This document shows, piece after piece, positions 42,857-50,992 of a stretch of 51,428 bases of DNA. The stretch comes from Candidatus Avispirillum faecium (GTDB taxonomy: Bacteria; Bacillota; Clostridia; Oscillospirales; CAG-272). How positions within the stretch are numbered: the first letter of the stretch is position 1; each line of letters starts with the position of its first letter. The translations under genes were made by a program, and so were the position numbers. The stretch covers positions 1-51,428 of the forward strand of contig CAJFOI010000013.1 of assembly GCA_904396155.1 (NCBI GenBank), in the 5' to 3' direction. Under the pieces are notes generated by a model. It had not been told where the DNA came from. It did no database searches and worked only from the letters and a program-made list of their open reading frames with translations.

Positions 42857-44203
42857 ATGTTGCCGAAAGCCTTTCTGGCCCGGATGAAAGAACTGCTCGG
42901 TGGGGACTACCCCGCCTTTCTCCAGTCCATGGAGACAGGGCCGGTGCGTGCGCTGCGGGTCAATTTTCTAAAAACATCTTCCGTACCTGCCGATATAGAG
43001 ACGAAGCCGCTGCCCTTTTCCGGCGGCGGCTACATTTTCTCCCGGGATTCTGTCGGACATCATCCGCTGCACCATGCAGGGGCCTTTTATGTGCAGGACC
43101 CCTCCGCCATCAGCACCGTTGCGGCTGCCAGTCCTGTGCTGCGTCGGGGAATGCGGGTCTTGGATCTGTGTGCGGCGCCCGGAGGGAAAAGCACCCAGCT
43201 TGCGGGTATGCTTCAGGGAACCGGTGTACTGGTGGCCAATGAGATATCCGGGGAGCGCTGTCGGATCCTGCGGCAAAACATGGAGCGCATGGGTGTAAAG
43301 AACGCCGTGATTACTTCCTTTGATGCGCAGCGGATTGCGGCATATTACCCCGATTTTTTCGATTTTGTCCTGGTAGACGCTCCCTGCAGCGGAGAGGGGA
43401 TGTTCCGCAAATATCCCGAGGCGGTAAAAGAGTGGAGCGAGGAAAACGTGGCCATGTGTGCCCGCAGACAGAAGGAAATTTTGGAAAATGCCGCGAAAAC
43501 TGTGGCCGGTGGGGGATATTTGCTGTATTCCACCTGTACTTTTTCCCTGGAGGAAAACGAGCAGGTAATTCACTGGTTTTTGACGGAGCATCCGGATTTT
43601 TCTCTGCTGCCTGTGGCGGCAGACGTTGCTGCCGTGACGGCGGAGGGGATCTCTGTCGGAGGGCGGGATCTGTCGGCGGCAAGGCGGTTTTATCCCCATT
43701 TGTCTTCTGGAGAAGGACAGTTTTTCTGCCTTATGCAGCGCAGCGGGGGAATGCGCGGAAAAGAACAGTTTCCAAGTGCGCTGCGGTCCCTGACTGGAGA
43801 GGAGAAAAAAGCGGCAGAGGCTTTTTTTGCAGACGCCTTTGGAGATATCCCACAGGAAATGGCGGCATTGCGGGACAATGTGGTTTTGCTTTCGGGGGAA
43901 GTAAGTTGTTGCCCAGGCGGCGCGCTTTCCTGTGGTGTGCCGGCGGGCAAGGTAATAAAAGGACGCTTGGTGCCGCATCATCATCTGTTCAGCGCGTATG
44001 GAAAAGACTTTCAGCGAAGTGTAGATCTGCCCCTGGAGGATCCCGCGTGTGCGGCGTACCTGCGGGGAGAGGGCTTCCTTCTGACGGGGGCACCGGACAG
44101 CGGCTGGTGTGCAGTAGAAATAGACACAGTCCCCTGCGGCGGTGGAAAGATTGTCAATGGATACTTGAAAAATCATTATCCCAAAGGTCTGCGGGAAAGG
44201 TAG
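42857..44203 (+). CDS. RsmF/NOL1-type rRNA or tRNA m5C methyltransferase
   Basis: A 448-residue NOP2/Sun-family SAM enzyme. SAM-binding LDLCAAPGGKSTQLAG, the two cysteines DAPCSGEGMFRK and YSTCTFSLEENE, and RRQKEILENA are diagnostic. A C-terminal RsmF-like PUA-type extension (about 310-440) suggests the 16S-directed RsmF/YebU group rather than RsmB. It is the last gene of the ppa-obg unit. Confidence 0.88.
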   Translation: MLPKAFLARMKELLGGDYPAFLQSMETGPVRALRVNFLKTSSVPADIETKPLPFSGGGYIFSRDSVGHHPLHHAGAFYVQDPSAISTVAAASPVLRRGMRVLDLCAAPGGKSTQLAGMLQGTGVLVANEISGERCRILRQNMERMGVKNAVITSFDAQRIAAYYPDFFDFVLVDAPCSGEGMFRKYPEAVKEWSEENVAMCARRQKEILENAAKTVAGGGYLLYSTCTFSLEENEQVIHWFLTEHPDFSLLPVAADVAAVTAEGISVGGRDLSAARRFYPHLSSGEGQFFCLMQRSGGMRGKEQFPSALRSLTGEEKKAAEAFFADAFGDIPQEMAALRDNVVLLSGEVSCCPGGALSCGVPAGKVIKGRLVPHHHLFSAYGKDFQRSVDLPLEDPACAAYLRGEGFLLTGAPDSGWCAVEIDTVPCGGGKIVNGYLKNHYPKGLRER

Positions 44204-44210
44204 AACAAAA

Positions 44211-44250
44211 GAAGAAGCCGCTTTTATAGAGCGGCTTCTTCTTTTATTTA
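44211..44250. terminator. Terminator between rsmF-like and mscS genes
   Basis: Perfect 12-bp inverted repeat GAAGAAGCCGCT / AGCGGCTTCTTC with a 7-base loop, then TTTTATTT on the plus strand and TTTTGTT on the minus strand. The T-tract overlaps the last codons of mscS. Confidence 0.88.
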
Positions 44251-45029
44251 TTGGGTGGGACGGCAACCCCTGCGGCATCGAACCGGGATTTTACCGTTTC
44301 TGTGAGATAGGGCTGCACGTCGAAATAGTCGTCCCGATTGCACCAGATCCGAAGCCGGTATTTGGCGCAGAGGGGATTGCTGTCCAGCAGGACAGCCTCC
44401 GGTGCAGGGTCTTGCAGCACCATATTGCTGGATGCTGCCGCTTCCAGCAGCAGGGACTTTACAGCATCCGAATCTGCCTGATATGCTGCGCGAAATTCCA
44501 GATCCAGGCGGCGCAGCTTTTCGATGGAGTAATTTGCCACAGTACTGCTGGTGAGGACGCTGTTGGGGATGATGATCCGCACGCTGTCGGACGTGATCAA
44601 GGTCGTATGGAATATGCCGATGGCGTTCACTGTGCCGCTGCTCTGTCCGCAGTCGATATAATCTCCTACGGAAAAGGGGCGGAAAACCAGGATCATCAGC
44701 CCGCCGGCAATATTGGAAAGTCCGCCCTGTAGGGCCAGACCAATGGCTACACCGGCGCTGCCCAGTACGGTGATCATGGAGGCCATGGGCACGCCCAGAT
44801 AAGCGGCAACGGTGATGATCAGCACAATTTTGAGAGCGATATTGATAAAGCTTGTGAGAAAACTTTTAACGGACGGATCAGAGTGCTTTGCATGTTTTGC
44901 GTCTTTGAATTTTTTCGTAATCCATTTAATAAGTTTGAAGCCCACAACAAGGATTGCCAGTGAAATGAGGATTTTTACTCCTGCATGTAAGGCGAAATCA
45001 GTAACCGTATTGAGGAGCTTTTCCAGCAT
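44244..45029 (-). CDS. mscS: Small-conductance mechanosensitive channel (MscS family)
   Basis: Read from ATG 45029 with AAAGGAG upstream. A 261-residue channel of minimal MscS size: three membrane helices (TM3 GSAGVAIGLALQGGLSNIAGG lines the pore), then the beta domain (FSVGDYIDCGQSSGTVNAIG) and C-terminal vestibule. It releases osmolytes on hypo-osmotic shock. A single gene, convergent with rsmF. Confidence 0.93.
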   Translation of the reverse strand: MLEKLLNTVTDFALHAGVKILISLAILVVGFKLIKWITKKFKDAKHAKHSDPSVKSFLTSFINIALKIVLIITVAAYLGVPMASMITVLGSAGVAIGLALQGGLSNIAGGLMILVFRPFSVGDYIDCGQSSGTVNAIGIFHTTLITSDSVRIIIPNSVLTSSTVANYSIEKLRRLDLEFRAAYQADSDAVKSLLLEAAASSNMVLQDPAPEAVLLDSNPLCAKYRLRIWCNRDDYFDVQPYLTETVKSRFDAAGVAVPPNK

Positions 45030-45124
45030 AAGATTCTCCTTTCTTTTGTGCAGCATGATCTATTATCTATTGTATGAAATACGCAGCCGGGCAGGAACTT
45101 CCAGCTGCGATTTATTATAATTAT

Positions 45125-45152
45125 ACTATAGCATATATCTGGCAAAATGCAA
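45125..45152 (-). promoter_or_regulatory. Promoter of mscS
   Basis: Minus strand TTGCAT (45152-45147), 16 bases, TATAGT (45130-45125) with extended TGC. It lies about 96 bases before the mscS ATG in a very AT-rich gap. A plus-strand promoter for the next gene is less clear (TTGGCA at 45206, TATTAA at 45228). Confidence 0.55.
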
Positions 45153-45270
45153 GGGAAAGTTCCACAGGGAGGGATTTTTATAAAAGAGAAGAGGCGCTAT
45201 TGCTTTTGGCAGAAAAAAGTGATAAGATATTAAAAATAAAAATATATTATTTGTAGTTTTTAGGATTTAT

Positions 45271-46011
45271 ATGGAGAAGAACAAGAAGCCCATCATTTTT
45301 CTGTCAGTGGTTGCAGGGGTGCTGGCGCTGTCCCTGATCGCACTGACATTGTTTTTGGTCCTGCGTCAGAAACCGCAGAATGATCCGGAGGATTCCAAAG
45401 ACGCAGAAACGGAAGAAGCAAATACTACAGAAACCCAGGAAGACACAACCGACACGGAGCACACTCCCGCACTTACCACCGAAGCAGAAAGTACGGTAAC
45501 ATATCCACCTGAGACCACAGATGCGCCGCAGACTTCCGATGGAAGATTTCAAGAGGTAAACGAGCAAGTGACCGCAAAAAACGAGGTCAATCTGCGCAGC
45601 AGCATGGACCAGGGTACAGACGACAATATCGTATGCAGTCTTGTCAACGGAGCGATTGCCCTGCGGACGGGGATCGCAGAAAACGGTTGGTCCCGTGTGG
45701 TGTACGAGGGACAGACTCTGTACTGTGTCAGCAGTTACCTTACCACGGATCTCAGCTATGTGCCACCCGCTGCGGATACGGACGGGTTTAAGACACAGTT
45801 TACGCCGGTAAATGAAAAGGTGACTGCAAAGGAAGTGACCAATCTTCGGGATATCCCAAGCGTTTTGGAGCCCTCTCAGGTGGTGGTGCAGCTCAAGCAC
45901 GGCGAGGTTGCGGTGCGTACGGGCATTGCAAACGAGGGCTGGTCGAGGGTGGAGTACAACGGGCAGGTTTTGTACTGCATCAGCAGCTATCTGGAACTTG
46001 TTGAAGAATAG
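45271..46011 (+). CDS. Membrane-anchored protein with two SH3b domains
   Basis: A 246-residue protein. A single N-terminal membrane segment (about 8-30) is followed by a Thr/Glu/Asp-rich linker (about 35-92) and two bacterial SH3 repeats (about 93-157 and 177-243). The repeats are alike: VTAKNEVNLRSS / VTAKEVTNLRDI, VCSLVNGAIALRTGIAENGWSRV / VVQLKHGEVAVRTGIANEGWSRV, QTLYCVSSYL / QVLYCISSYL. SH3b modules bind peptidoglycan or peptide ligands, so an extracellular wall-facing sensor or anchor is inferred. The upstream site is AGGA 7 bases from the ATG. Confidence 0.85.
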   Translation: MEKNKKPIIFLSVVAGVLALSLIALTLFLVLRQKPQNDPEDSKDAETEEANTTETQEDTTDTEHTPALTTEAESTVTYPPETTDAPQTSDGRFQEVNEQVTAKNEVNLRSSMDQGTDDNIVCSLVNGAIALRTGIAENGWSRVVYEGQTLYCVSSYLTTDLSYVPPAADTDGFKTQFTPVNEKVTAKEVTNLRDIPSVLEPSQVVVQLKHGEVAVRTGIANEGWSRVEYNGQVLYCISSYLELVEE

Positions 46012-46035
46012 GGGTGTAAAAAGAACAATCCCCCA

Positions 46036-46083
46036 GTTTTTGCTGCGCAAAAACAGCCCCCTTTACACAAGGGGGCCTTTTTA
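46036..46083 (+). terminator. Double hairpin terminator after the SH3b gene
   Basis: First hairpin GTTTTTGC/GCAAAAAC (46036-46054), then a second CCCCCTT/AAGGGGG (46057-46075) followed by CCTTTTTAA. Confidence 0.8.
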
Positions 46084-46091
46084 ACGTAAAT

Positions 46092-46135
46092 CTCCCCACA
46101 AGGGAGCCTACACCAAACCCAAGCCCAAGCCCAAG
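46092..46135. repeat. Small hairpin plus CCCAAG tandem repeat
   Basis: CTCCC (46092-46096) pairs with GGGAG (46102-46106). Three perfect CCCAAG hexamers follow at 46118-46135 and run into the next terminator arm. Confidence 0.7.
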
Positions 46136-46166
46136 CCTCCCCGCACACAGGGGAGGCTTTTTATAT
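46134..46166 (+). terminator. Second terminator before the end of the ligase gene
   Basis: Stem AGCCTCCCC (46134-46142) / GGGGAGGCT (46150-46158) followed by TTTTATATT. On the minus strand no T-tract follows, so it does not serve the acyl-CoA ligase gene well. Confidence 0.75.
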
Positions 46167-46174
46167 TGCTCACC

Positions 46175-48475
46175 TTATTTTTCCAAGTCTTTTTCTCGGA
46201 TTTCCACCCGGCGGATTTTTCCGCTGATGGTTTTGGGAAGTTCCTCCACAAATTCCACCACCCGGGGATATTTGTACGGTGCGGTGTGTTCTTTTACGTA
46301 GGTTTGGATTTCCTTTTTCAGTGTGTCACTGCCTTCCTTTCCCTTTATCAAAACGATGGTGGCCTTGACGATCTGCCCGCGTACCGGATCCGGCACGGGT
46401 GTGATGGCGCATTCCAGCACGTAGGGGAGCTCCATGATCACGCTTTCAATCTCAAAGGGACCGATCCGATATCCGGAGGATTTGATTACATCGTCTGTAC
46501 GGCCCACGTACCAGATATAGCCTTCTTCATCCATCCATGCGGTGTCGCCTGTGTGGTAATATCCGTCGTACCAGACTTCTTTTGTGTGTGCTTCGTCCCG
46601 GTAGTAGCCCAAGAACAATCCGGGAGGCGTGCTTTCCTTCGTGTTGATACAGATCTCTCCCGTCTCTCCTGTAGGGCAGGGCGTGCCGTCGGGGCGAAGG
46701 ATCTCAAGCCGGTACATGGGGGAGGGTTTGCCCATTGAGCCGGGTCTGGGTGTGCTGCCCACCAGGTTGCCGATGGAAAGCGTTGTTTCCGTCTGTCCGA
46801 ATCCTTCCATAATAGTCAGGCCTGTCGCTGCCTTGAACTGATAGAACACCTCTGGATTCAGTGCTTCTCCTGCTGTGGTTACATAGGACAGGGAGGAAAG
46901 GTCGTATTTCTTCAGATCTTCTTTGATAAAGAAGCGGAACATAGTGGGCGGTGCGCAGAAGGTGGTGATGTGGTACTGCTTGAACAGGGGAAGGATGTCA
47001 TGGGCATCGAATTTGTCAAAGTCGTAGGTAAAGACAGCCCCTTCGCACAGCCACTGGCCGTACAGCTTGCCCCAGAGCGCTTTGCCCCAGCCTGTATCGG
47101 AAATGGTGAGATGCAGTCCCTCGGGGTCTATGTTATGCCAGTAACGGGCGGTGATATAGTGACCGATGGCGTACAAAAAGCTGTGTGCAGCGATTTTGGG
47201 ATATCCGGTGGTACCGGAGGTGAAGAACATGATCATGGGCTTGTTGCCGCAGGCGTCTGTTACCCTTTCAAAGCTGTCCGGGGCATTTTCGATTCCCTCA
47301 TCAAAGTTCAGCCAGCCTTCTGCTTTTCCGTTTGCCATGATCAGTTTTACCGGTTCCCTGCTTTTTTCGGCGGCTGTCTGCGCGTGTACATGAGTGTCTC
47401 CGTCACCGGTACACACGATTGCACTGACGCCGGCGGCATCATATCGATAGATAAAATCGTGTTCTACCAACATGTGCGTGGCAGGGATTGCTACGGCGCC
47501 CAGCTTGTGCAGCCCCAGAATTGCCGCCCAAAACTGCCAGTGGCGCTTGAGGACCAGCATCACCCGGTCCCCCTGGCAAATTCCTACAGAGCGGAAATAA
47601 TTTGCAGCCTTGTTGGACAGGCGGCGCATATCCGAGAAGGTAAAACGGCGCTCGTTTTTGTTGTGATCCAGATGGATCATCGCTACTTTATTCGGACATT
47701 TTTTTGCCAGCGCATCTACAGTGTCATAGGCAAAGTTGTAGTTTTCCAAATTGGAAAACTGAATATCCCGAAGCAGGCCGTTTTCATCCTCCGTGCAGTG
47801 TACGAACGGAGCCACTACCGGATCTGCAGGCAGGGCGTGGAGCGGAGCGGTTTCAAATTTTGCCGCTGCACTCTCTTCCGTCATACTGTAGGCTCCGTCT
47901 CCTCTGTTCATCACCAATGCCAGAAATTCGCAGTCTCCGTCTACAGCGATCATTCCGTGGGGAAGACCGGAATTGTAGTAAATGGAGTCGCCCTCGTGCA
48001 GAATCTCTGTTTTTCCGTCTACCTCCACTTTCAGGGAACCCTTTAGAATCAAATCAAATTCTTGCCCGTTGTGGCGGCTGGTGCGGATTTTTTCTCCTTG
48101 TTCTTCCTTATTGTATTTTGCGGTGACGTAAAAGGGTTCGGCGATCTTTTCCTTAAACATGGGTGCCAGATTGTTGTAACGAAAGCCCTTTCGCCGGACA
48201 ATAGGCAGCCCGTCGCCGGCCCGGTTTACGTAGTATTCAGACAGGGTAGGGCTGGTCCCTTTCAGGATATCGGTGGGATCTGCGCCCAGACGCTGCGCGC
48301 ATTTATAAATAAAGGTAAAAGTGAAATCCGACTCTCCCGCCTCCAGCGCCCGATATGCTTCCAGCGTGGTGTCTGTGCAGGCGGCCATTTCCTCTTCCGA
48401 TACCTCGCAGCTTTCCCGAAGCGCCCGGATCCGCCCTGCAACATCTCGAATCGCAGTATTTACGTTGTTTTCCAT
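46175..48475 (-). CDS. XRE-HTH/cupin/acyl-CoA ligase fusion protein
   Basis: A 766-residue three-part protein. Residues about 10-70 form an XRE-type helix-turn-helix (GRIRALRESCEVSEEEMAA). Residues about 105-195 form a cupin beta-barrel (GQEFDLILKGSLKVEVDG, LPHGMIAVDG). From about 225 on it is an ANL-superfamily AMP-forming acyl-CoA ligase: TSGTTG at 419-424, a GFGQTETTLS signature, YHTGDTAWMDEEGY, and the acylation lysine in LPKTISGKIRR at the end. The ligase is nearest to medium/branched-chain acyl-CoA synthetases (inference). HTH-cupin is a known one-protein repressor layout, so this may be an enzyme that also regulates. TGAAAGGAG stands before the ATG, and a T-box leader precedes it. Confidence 0.9.
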   Translation of the reverse strand: MENNVNTAIRDVAGRIRALRESCEVSEEEMAACTDTTLEAYRALEAGESDFTFTFIYKCAQRLGADPTDILKGTSPTLSEYYVNRAGDGLPIVRRKGFRYNNLAPMFKEKIAEPFYVTAKYNKEEQGEKIRTSRHNGQEFDLILKGSLKVEVDGKTEILHEGDSIYYNSGLPHGMIAVDGDCEFLALVMNRGDGAYSMTEESAAAKFETAPLHALPADPVVAPFVHCTEDENGLLRDIQFSNLENYNFAYDTVDALAKKCPNKVAMIHLDHNKNERRFTFSDMRRLSNKAANYFRSVGICQGDRVMLVLKRHWQFWAAILGLHKLGAVAIPATHMLVEHDFIYRYDAAGVSAIVCTGDGDTHVHAQTAAEKSREPVKLIMANGKAEGWLNFDEGIENAPDSFERVTDACGNKPMIMFFTSGTTGYPKIAAHSFLYAIGHYITARYWHNIDPEGLHLTISDTGWGKALWGKLYGQWLCEGAVFTYDFDKFDAHDILPLFKQYHITTFCAPPTMFRFFIKEDLKKYDLSSLSYVTTAGEALNPEVFYQFKAATGLTIMEGFGQTETTLSIGNLVGSTPRPGSMGKPSPMYRLEILRPDGTPCPTGETGEICINTKESTPPGLFLGYYRDEAHTKEVWYDGYYHTGDTAWMDEEGYIWYVGRTDDVIKSSGYRIGPFEIESVIMELPYVLECAITPVPDPVRGQIVKATIVLIKGKEGSDTLKKEIQTYVKEHTAPYKYPRVVEFVEELPKTISGKIRRVEIREKDLEK

Positions 48476-48528
48476 AACTTGCTCCTTTCAAAATAAAGAA
48501 AATAATTGTGATGGAAGGGCGGCGGATA

Positions 48529-48560
48529 AAAAAATAAGCCCGTCTCTTTTTGAGACGAGC
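48529..48560 (-). terminator. Regulated terminator of the T-box
   Basis: Read on the minus strand: GCTCGTCTC, loop AAAAA, GAGACGGGC (one U-G pair), then TTATTTTTTTA. It lies just after the T-box sequence, 53 bases before the ligase ATG. Confidence 0.9.
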
Positions 48561-48800
48561 TTTACACCCGCGGTACCACTCAAATTGCACAAATGTGCCA
48601 CTTTACGGACTCCATCAAGCCCTTTGCCGTTACGCCGCAATCGCGAGAGACGTCTACTTGCAACACATATATTCATGTATACGTTCGGGTCTCCGGCTCA
48701 GAAGGGATTGCTTCAAATGCTCATACCTGCTTGCACCGTCCGCAGGCTCTCTGCAATGAGGAAATTTGTCGCCGTCTTCGTCACAGCCTTTTATTTGATT
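48529..48800 (-). promoter_or_regulatory. T-box riboswitch leader of the acyl-CoA ligase gene
   Basis: The T-box core GAGTGGTACCGCG lies at 48581-48569 on the minus strand, and the bulge UGGU pairs with a tRNA ending ACCA. Stem I is visible: GAAG (48779-48776) with CTTC (48704-48701), and CAAAT with ATTTG, enclosing a specifier loop containing GAAGCAATCC. The distal loop shows GGTGCAAGCAGG, and CTTCTGAGC follows as in glycine T-boxes. The specifier codon is unclear: ATC (Ile) by distance from the lower stem, or GCA (Ala) by the following purine. Discriminator A fits both. The terminator lies at 48538-48560. Confidence 0.9.
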
Positions 48801-48806
48801 GTTCTC

Positions 48807-48835
48807 AGTATACGCCGACTTTTTGCGTTTGTCAA
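48807..48835 (-). promoter_or_regulatory. Promoter of the T-box/ligase transcript
   Basis: Minus strand TTGACA (48835-48830), 17 bases, TATACT (48812-48807). The expected start is near 48800, giving a leader of about 325 bases. It is divergent from the PHP gene promoter at 48878. Confidence 0.85.
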
Positions 48836-48877
48836 GAGCATTTGTGAAAAAAATCTGTTTTTCCGTTTTTTCTGCAA

Positions 48878-48906
48878 TTGACTTGTTGCAGGCGGGAGAG
48901 TATAAT
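48878..48906 (+). promoter_or_regulatory. Promoter of the PHP-proX pair
   Basis: TTGACT, 17 bases, TATAAT, 36 bases before the PHP gene start. The 467-base gap 48476-48942 is filled by this promoter and the T-box leader on the other strand. Confidence 0.85.
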
Positions 48907-48942
48907 AAAAAAGATATTTGGGATACAGAGGAGGACTGCTTT

Positions 48943-49665
48943 ATGGCGTATCGGTACAAGACGGAGCTGCACTGCCACAGCAAATATGTAAGTTCCTGCT
49001 CCGATGTGGGGGCAAAGGAAATTGTAGAGCAGTATTTGGAATTCGGCTACAGCACAGTGGTGATTACGGACCACCTTCACGAGGGGACCTTCCAGCACTG
49101 GATTCCCGAGGCGGGGCTGGATGAGCGCATGGAGTTTTTTCTAAATGGATACAGAAAGGTGAAGGAATACGCAAAAGGCCGTCTCAACGTATTGCTTGGC
49201 TGCGAGATTCGTTTTCCAAACACAGGCGGGACCGATTTTCTTGTATACGGCGCCGATGAGGACTTCTTCAAAAACAATCCGGACATGTACCGCCATGAGC
49301 GGTATTGGATGGGAAGTCTTGTACACAACAACGGCTGCATGTTTTTTCAGGCACATCCCTTTCGCTTTGGCATGATGCTGGCGGAAGACTATGTGGTGGA
49401 CGGAATTGAAGTGTTCAACGGACATCCCACGCAAAAGTCCCACAATCGCATGGCGGAGGAATGGATGAAGGAGTATCCAAGCTTTATCGGCATATCCGGA
49501 AGCGACCACCATGGTTTGGAGCAGTATCCGGACGCCGGCATTTTGACAGAGGCGCCTATCACTTCCAACGCACAACTTTTGGAGGTCTTGCGCTCCGGTG
49601 CTTTTGTATGTATTCGGGATACGGATACCATGGAAAGCTGTCGGCAAAAGATATTGGGAACATAA
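48943..49665 (+). CDS. PHP-domain phosphoesterase
   Basis: Read from ATG 48943 with AGAGGAGG upstream. A 240-residue PHP (polymerase and histidinol phosphatase) domain protein. Metal-binding motifs: ELHCHSKYVSSCSD, VVITDHLHEG, GCEIRF, QAHPFR, and a C-terminal GSDHHGLEQ. Relatives hydrolyse phosphomonoesters or short nucleotides; the substrate is unknown. It is followed after 11 bases by the YbaK-type gene. Confidence 0.88.
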   Translation: MAYRYKTELHCHSKYVSSCSDVGAKEIVEQYLEFGYSTVVITDHLHEGTFQHWIPEAGLDERMEFFLNGYRKVKEYAKGRLNVLLGCEIRFPNTGGTDFLVYGADEDFFKNNPDMYRHERYWMGSLVHNNGCMFFQAHPFRFGMMLAEDYVVDGIEVFNGHPTQKSHNRMAEEWMKEYPSFIGISGSDHHGLEQYPDAGILTEAPITSNAQLLEVLRSGAFVCIRDTDTMESCRQKILGT

Positions 49666-49676
49666 GCGGAGCTGTT

Positions 49677-50165
49677 ATGAACAAACAGGAAATTTACAGT
49701 TATTTGAAGGACAGGCACATTTGGTATGAAGTCACGGAACATACGGCTGTGTACAATATGGAGGAGCTCTCCAAAATCGCGCTTCCCTATCCAGAGCAGG
49801 AGGCGAAAAATCTTTTTGTGCGGGACGACAAAAAAGAAAACTATTATCTGATCACTGTAAAGGGGAGCAAAAGGGTGGATTTGAAGGCTTTCAAAAAGGG
49901 AAACGGCACCCGTCCTCTGTGCTTTGCTTCAGAGGAGGAGCTGATGCGGATTCTGCAGCTGACGCCGGGATCTGTGACGCCCTTTGGGATTTTCCACGAT
50001 CGGGAACGCAGCGTCCATTTTTATATTGACAGAGAATTTTTGGACGCCCCCCATTTTTTAGGGGTGCATCCCAATGAGAATACGGCCACCGTTTGGATCA
50101 AAACCCAGGATCTGGCGGATCTTATCCGGGAACACGGGAATTCGGTGGATGTCGCCGACATATGA
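49677..50165 (+). CDS. YbaK/ProX-type aminoacyl-tRNA deacylase
   Basis: Read from ATG 49677; the frame is open upstream as a shadow. A 162-residue protein of the prolyl-tRNA synthetase INS/YbaK family, here most like ProX (PrdX), which removes Ala mischarged on tRNA-Pro. Features: TEHTAVYNMEEL, the catalytic lysine region NLFVRDDKKENYYL, FGIFHDRERSVHFYID and a C-terminal NTATVWIKTQDL. Cytoplasmic. GGAG lies 5 bases before the ATG. Confidence 0.9.
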   Translation: MNKQEIYSYLKDRHIWYEVTEHTAVYNMEELSKIALPYPEQEAKNLFVRDDKKENYYLITVKGSKRVDLKAFKKGNGTRPLCFASEEELMRILQLTPGSVTPFGIFHDRERSVHFYIDREFLDAPHFLGVHPNENTATVWIKTQDLADLIREHGNSVDVADI

Positions 50166-50516
50166 GAGGGGCGTAAGTGGACGATTGGCCGAGGTGGGGC
50201 AGTATGGAGAAAAAGTAAGAAGAAAGTGACGGATGCAAACATAAAGCAAAGTGTGCGCTTTGTCTGTGACGAATTGCTGTTGGGAAGCATTTGAAAAAGA
50301 TACGCGCTGGGAGTCCATGAAGGATAGGAGAGATCTTGCTGAGCGTTTTTGTAAAGGAACCTATTCCATTCCAGAATAGACTGCCATTCGTACAGATATT
50401 TTTCAGAGATTCTTTTTTATAAGCGATAGAATTGTGTTGGATGTACTGAACGGTGTAACTGACTGTGCTGCAGAAATGTGGCAAACACAATCAAGCAGAG
50501 TGTATTTGCATAAAGG
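50166..50516 (+). pseudogene. Apparently decayed coding sequence, no intact gene
   Basis: No open frame with a start and site was accepted in 50166-50701. Two adjacent plus-strand frames look protein-like but are broken: one ending at about 50294 contains KKVTDANIKQSVRFVCDELL, and the next, shifted frame ending at about 50379 contains FEKDTRWESMKDRRDLAERF. Together they could be the remains of one small gene with a frameshift, possibly phage-related. This is a weak reading; chance open frames cannot be ruled out. Confidence 0.25.
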
Positions 50517-50546
50517 AGATGTTTCCGGCGGGAACATCTTTTTTTA
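50517..50546 (+). terminator. Terminator ahead of the lysis module
   Basis: Stem AGATGTTTCC (50517-50526) / GGGAACATCT (50530-50539) with one wobble, loop GGC, then TTTTTT. It separates the region after proX from the phage-type genes. Confidence 0.8.
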
Positions 50547-50670
50547 TATATACAAATTCGGAGTTCTTGAAACGCCTCTGGTGTTTTGGGATTCTCATAT
50601 GCTTTTCTATAGAGAGGGCGGAATTTTTATCCGGTAAAGAGGACAGGTGCTGACCGGTTGAGGTGATAAG

Positions 50671-50700
50671 ATGGGACAGCAAAGGAAGGGGCAAGGATAA
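50671..50700 (+). other. Nine-codon open frame before the XhlA-like gene
   Basis: ATG at 50671 with a strong GAGGTGATAAG site; it codes only M-G-Q-Q-R-K-G-Q-G and stops one base before the next ATG. It may be a coupling peptide or the residue of a deleted phage gene. Confidence 0.25.
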
Positions 50701-50701
50701 A

Positions 50702-50971
50702 ATGATAGAGGCATTCATAGCGGCAGGGGCGGCGGTGATCGTGGGCGGGCTGTCACTGATCGGTGTGATCATAACGAACAGCCGGTCGAACAGCAAGATG
50801 CAAAATGAGATGAAGACCGTACAGGCAGTTATGGAGGAGCGGATAGAAGAATTGACGCGGGAGGTGCGGATCCACAACGACTTTGCGCGGCGGATACCGG
50901 TGATAGAGGAACAGATGAAGGTGGTGAATCACCGGGTGTCGGACTTGGAGGAGTATCACAAAGGAAAATAA
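50702..50971 (+). CDS. XhlA-like phage membrane protein
   Basis: Read from ATG 50702 (AAGGA upstream). An 89-residue protein: an N-terminal membrane segment (about 4-24, AFIAAGAAVIVGGLSLIGVI) followed by a charged helix predicted to form a coiled coil (MKTVQAVMEERIEELTREV, then VIEEQMKVVNHRVSDLEEY). The order of helix types is reversed relative to classic XhlA, but size and place directly before a holin fit a lysis accessory protein. It is the first of four closely spaced genes. Confidence 0.65.
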   Translation: MIEAFIAAGAAVIVGGLSLIGVIITNSRSNSKMQNEMKTVQAVMEERIEELTREVRIHNDFARRIPVIEEQMKVVNHRVSDLEEYHKGK

Positions 50972-50992
50972 ACATACATAAGGAGAGAAGAA

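Noticed and set aside
48321-48881. Plus-strand 186-codon frame over the T-box region
   Set aside because: The minus strand carries an unmistakable T-box and promoter; the frame has no protein-like pattern.
50434-50637. 67-codon plus-strand open frame
   Set aside because: It runs through an intrinsic terminator and lacks a ribosome site and any recognisable family pattern.
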